Assembly: GCA_014381165.1 (NCBI GenBank)
Contig: JACMIM010000355.1
Span: 1 to 6,889 of the forward strand
Origin: Roseiflexaceae bacterium
Lineage (GTDB): Bacteria > Chloroflexota > Chloroflexia > Chloroflexales > Roseiflexaceae
DNA length: 6,889 bases
Reading direction: 5' to 3'
Position 1 is the stretch's first letter, and each line of letters starts with the position of its first letter. Position numbers and translations under genes: made by a program. Shown piece by piece: positions 5,207-6,889 of this stretch. The notes below the pieces were generated by a model. That model was not told where the DNA came from and made no database searches. It saw only the letters and a program-made list of their open reading frames with translations.

Positions 5207-5878
5207 GTGACACGTTTCTTTCTCGTGCGTCACGGCGAAACCGAGTGGAACCTGATCGGGCGCTGGCAGGGTCATGTCGATGTTCCGCTCAACCAGATTG
5301 GGCTGGATCAGGCGCGCATTCTGGCCGATTACCTACGCGAGCACGGCCCGCGCTTTGCCGCGCTCTACAGCAGCGATCTGGCGCGTGCCTGGCAGACCGC
5401 CGAGCTGCTTGGGGCGGCGCTCGAGCTTGCGCCACAATCGGCGATCGATCTGCGTGAGATCGATATCGGCTGGTGGGGCGGCCTGACCCGCCAGGAGATC
5501 GCGGCCCGTGATGCCGAAACGCTGGCCCTGCTTGATACCGATCAGGACCTGCCACGCGGCGGGGCCGAGACCATGCAGGATTTGTATCTGCGGTCGAGCG
5601 CAGCACTTGAGCGGATGGCCGCCGACCACCCTGGCGAAACTGTGCTGATTGTCACCCACGGTGGCACAGTGCGGGTGCTGCTCGGCCACGCCCGTGGCAA
5701 TGGTCAAGCGGTCTGGCCATTACCCTTTGAATCAATCGGCAATACGTCTGTTTCCGTTATTGAACGCGATGCGAGCGGCTGGCAGATTCGCATGGCCGGT
5801 GATACCTCACATTTGGCCGAAGTCTCGCGGGCCGTCGACGTGATGGCTAAAACTCAGGACGACGCACAACAAAGCTGA
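5207..5878 (+). CDS. Histidine phosphatase family protein (phosphoglycerate mutase-like)
   Basis: The 223-residue protein belongs to the histidine phosphatase superfamily (PF00300), cytoplasmic enzymes that hydrolyse phosphomonoesters through a phosphohistidine. The N-terminal signature is FLVRHGETEWN (5-15), with H9 the expected phosphorylated residue and R8 a phosphate ligand. The SSDLARAWQTAE block (55-66) supplies R60, and REIDIGWWGGLT (83-94) carries E84 as candidate proton donor, with WGG where WEG is common. VTHGG at 149-153 holds the second catalytic H151. The length and absence of the mutase insert favour a broad phosphatase (PhoE/CobC-like) over a glycolytic mutase. The GTG start at 5207 gives MTRFFLVRHGE, the family-typical beginning. 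The gene ends 5 bases before the RDD gene, so the two are almost certainly co-transcribed. The substrate is not evident. Confidence 0.92.
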   Translation: MTRFFLVRHGETEWNLIGRWQGHVDVPLNQIGLDQARILADYLREHGPRFAALYSSDLARAWQTAELLGAALELAPQSAIDLREIDIGWWGGLTRQEIAARDAETLALLDTDQDLPRGGAETMQDLYLRSSAALERMAADHPGETVLIVTHGGTVRVLLGHARGNGQAVWPLPFESIGNTSVSVIERDASGWQIRMAGDTSHLAEVSRAVDVMAKTQDDAQQS

Positions 5879-5883
5879 ATTCT

Positions 5884-6705
5884 ATGGACGATCTCTACAC
5901 AATCGACACGCCCGAGAACATCGAGTTCGCCTATGATATCGCCGGGATCGGATCGCGCTTTCTGGCCGCGATCGTCGACACACTGCTGATCGCGCTGGCC
6001 GAGGTGCTGGTGTTTGCTGCGGCTGGCGTGATCGCCAATGGCGCAGGCGTATTCGACACGCTGGACTGGTCGGAAAGCGTGGTCATCGCCATAGCTGGTC
6101 TGGTGGGCTTTCTGATTCTGTGGGGCTATTACATTATCTTCGAGATGGTCTGGAGTGGGCAGACACCCGGCAAGCGCCTGATCGGCCTGCGGGTCGTGCG
6201 CGAGGGTGGGCGCCCGATCACGTTTATCAGCTCGGCGCTGCGTAACTTCATTCGGCTGGTCGATTTCCTGCCAGCCTTCTATGGCATTGGCGTGGTCGTC
6301 ATGTTCATCGACCCGCGCGCCCGGCGGCTGGGCGACCTGGCCGGCGGCACACTAGTGGTCAAAGAGCGGCGCGGCGTGACGTTAGAAAGCCTGACTGCAA
6401 ATACAGCTCCCATGATCGCGCCGCCGCGCCCTGGCGAAACCATGCCCGCGCCGAGCTTGCAGCAGGTGCATATGCTGACCGACCAGGATTACACGCTGGT
6501 GCAGGAGTTCCTGCGCCGCCGCGAGCAGCTTGGCCGCGACGCGCGCTTTCGACTGGGCGCGCAGCTTGCCAGCGGCCTCCAGGCGCGCCTCGGCCTGCCC
6601 CAGGGCGGCGATGCCGAAGCGTTTCTGCACTATGTCGTCGCCCAGTACCAGCTGTACCAACACGCACAAGGGGCGGTGAAACAGCTGCCCAACCAAATCG
6701 CCTGA
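5884..6705 (+). CDS. RDD family integral membrane protein
   Basis: The 273-residue inner-membrane protein carries an RDD domain (PF06271): RFLAAIVD at 25-32 (R25, D32), the loop motif GQTPGKRLIGLRVV at 92-105, and DPRARRLGDLAGGTLVV at 144-160. Predicted membrane segments are about 28-52, 66-89 and 122-143. Some RDD proteins are linked to ion transport and many have no known role. The C-terminal part from about 170 begins with a Pro-rich linker, then a charged helical region (LVQEFLRRREQLGRDARFR at 205-223) that should be cytoplasmic and is not part of the RDD domain. ATG 5884 lies 5 bases after the phosphatase stop without a Shine-Dalgarno sequence, suggesting translational coupling. The last residues (LPNQIA) are encoded by sequence resembling the downstream repeat. 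The partner or solute is unknown. Confidence 0.92.
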   Translation: MDDLYTIDTPENIEFAYDIAGIGSRFLAAIVDTLLIALAEVLVFAAAGVIANGAGVFDTLDWSESVVIAIAGLVGFLILWGYYIIFEMVWSGQTPGKRLIGLRVVREGGRPITFISSALRNFIRLVDFLPAFYGIGVVVMFIDPRARRLGDLAGGTLVVKERRGVTLESLTANTAPMIAPPRPGETMPAPSLQQVHMLTDQDYTLVQEFLRRREQLGRDARFRLGAQLASGLQARLGLPQGGDAEAFLHYVVAQYQLYQHAQGAVKQLPNQIA

Positions 6706-6889
6706 ACGCCCATACCGCACAGGCAAGAGTAACCCCCCGTAGCCGCAAAGCATCTGCCTGACAAAATCGCGCGAACGCCCACCCAGCACGCATAAGGGCC
6801 ACAACCCTGTAGCCGCGAAGCATCTGCCTACCAAACAAACAATGGGTAAACCCTGTAGCCGCAAACCAACTGCCTGACAATATAGCGCG
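6684..6889 (+). repeat. Degenerate array of GTAGCCGCRAAGCAT-type repeats
   Basis: Units begin at 6739, 6809 and 6855, each preceded by CC and reading GTAGCCGC then A or G; the third is degenerate. The spacings are 70 and 46 bases, so this is not a regular CRISPR-like array. A fourth unit lacking its start is visible at 6684-6733, aligning CTGCC, AATCG and GAACGCCCA with the unit at 6739. The core GTAGCCGCGAAGCATCTGCC is close to the start of the 4928/5037 repeat. Beyond the RDD stop I see no gene to the window end, and the array continues off the edge. Confidence 0.8.

Noticed and set aside
5190..5212. Perfect TGTCACA on the minus strand at 5212-5206
   Set aside because: It is the reverse of the phosphatase start region, no CGTC lies 16 bases further on, and no minus-strand gene follows.
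5028..5213. 61-residue minus-strand reading frame
   Set aside because: It is mostly a translation of repeat copy 2, with no ribosome site or recognisable protein features.
6739..6889. CRISPR array
   Set aside because: Unit spacing is irregular (70 and 46 bases), the repeats are degenerate, spacer parts resemble each other, and no cas gene is present.

Overview
The window looks like bacterial chromosome, most plausibly from a filamentous member of the Chloroflexota (class Chloroflexia). The reasons are the GC-rich coding sequence with strong codon bias in the right half, the mix of soil-type gene families, and intergenic repeats built on a GTAG(G)CCGCGAAGCAT core, which I associate from memory with that group. 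This assignment is an inference and was not tested by a search.

Positions 1-392 hold no convincing gene. They contain a perfect 39-bp palindrome (32-70) and a second structured stretch bracketed by an 11-bp inverted repeat (163-257). A cytoplasmic beta-lactamase-fold serine hydrolase (393-1457) follows.

Positions 1573-3239 form the most interesting unit: an AhpD-like carboxymuconolactone decarboxylase (CMD) family gene (1729-2184, +) facing an ECF sigma factor gene with a SnoaL-like C-terminal extension (2268-3155, -). The two genes converge on a strong hairpin. Each is preceded by the same bipartite promoter, GGTCACAT and CCGTCA, with 16 bases between the GGTCACA and CGTC elements. This resembles the promoter described for ECF41 sigma factors. 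The simplest reading is that the sigma factor drives its own gene and the CMD gene, with the SnoaL domain taking the place of an anti-sigma factor, since no anti-sigma gene is present. An inverted repeat lies across the -10 region of the sigma promoter.

Positions 3295-3578 (-) hold two small overlapping reading frames. One encodes a 57-residue protein with one membrane segment and a very basic tail. The other is a 37-residue acidic peptide that looks like the C-terminal tip of a type II restriction-modification methyltransferase. Divergent to them, a near-consensus housekeeping promoter sits only a few bases before the start of a GT4-family glycosyltransferase (3669-4931, +), suggesting a leaderless mRNA.

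A direct duplication of an 87-bp intergenic repeat (4928-5123) separates the glycosyltransferase from a two-gene operon. That operon comprises a histidine phosphatase (5207-5878) and an RDD-family membrane protein (5884-6705). The window ends in further copies of a related repeat (6684-6889). Repeat sequence supplies the stop codon of the glycosyltransferase and appears to form the last codons of the RDD gene.
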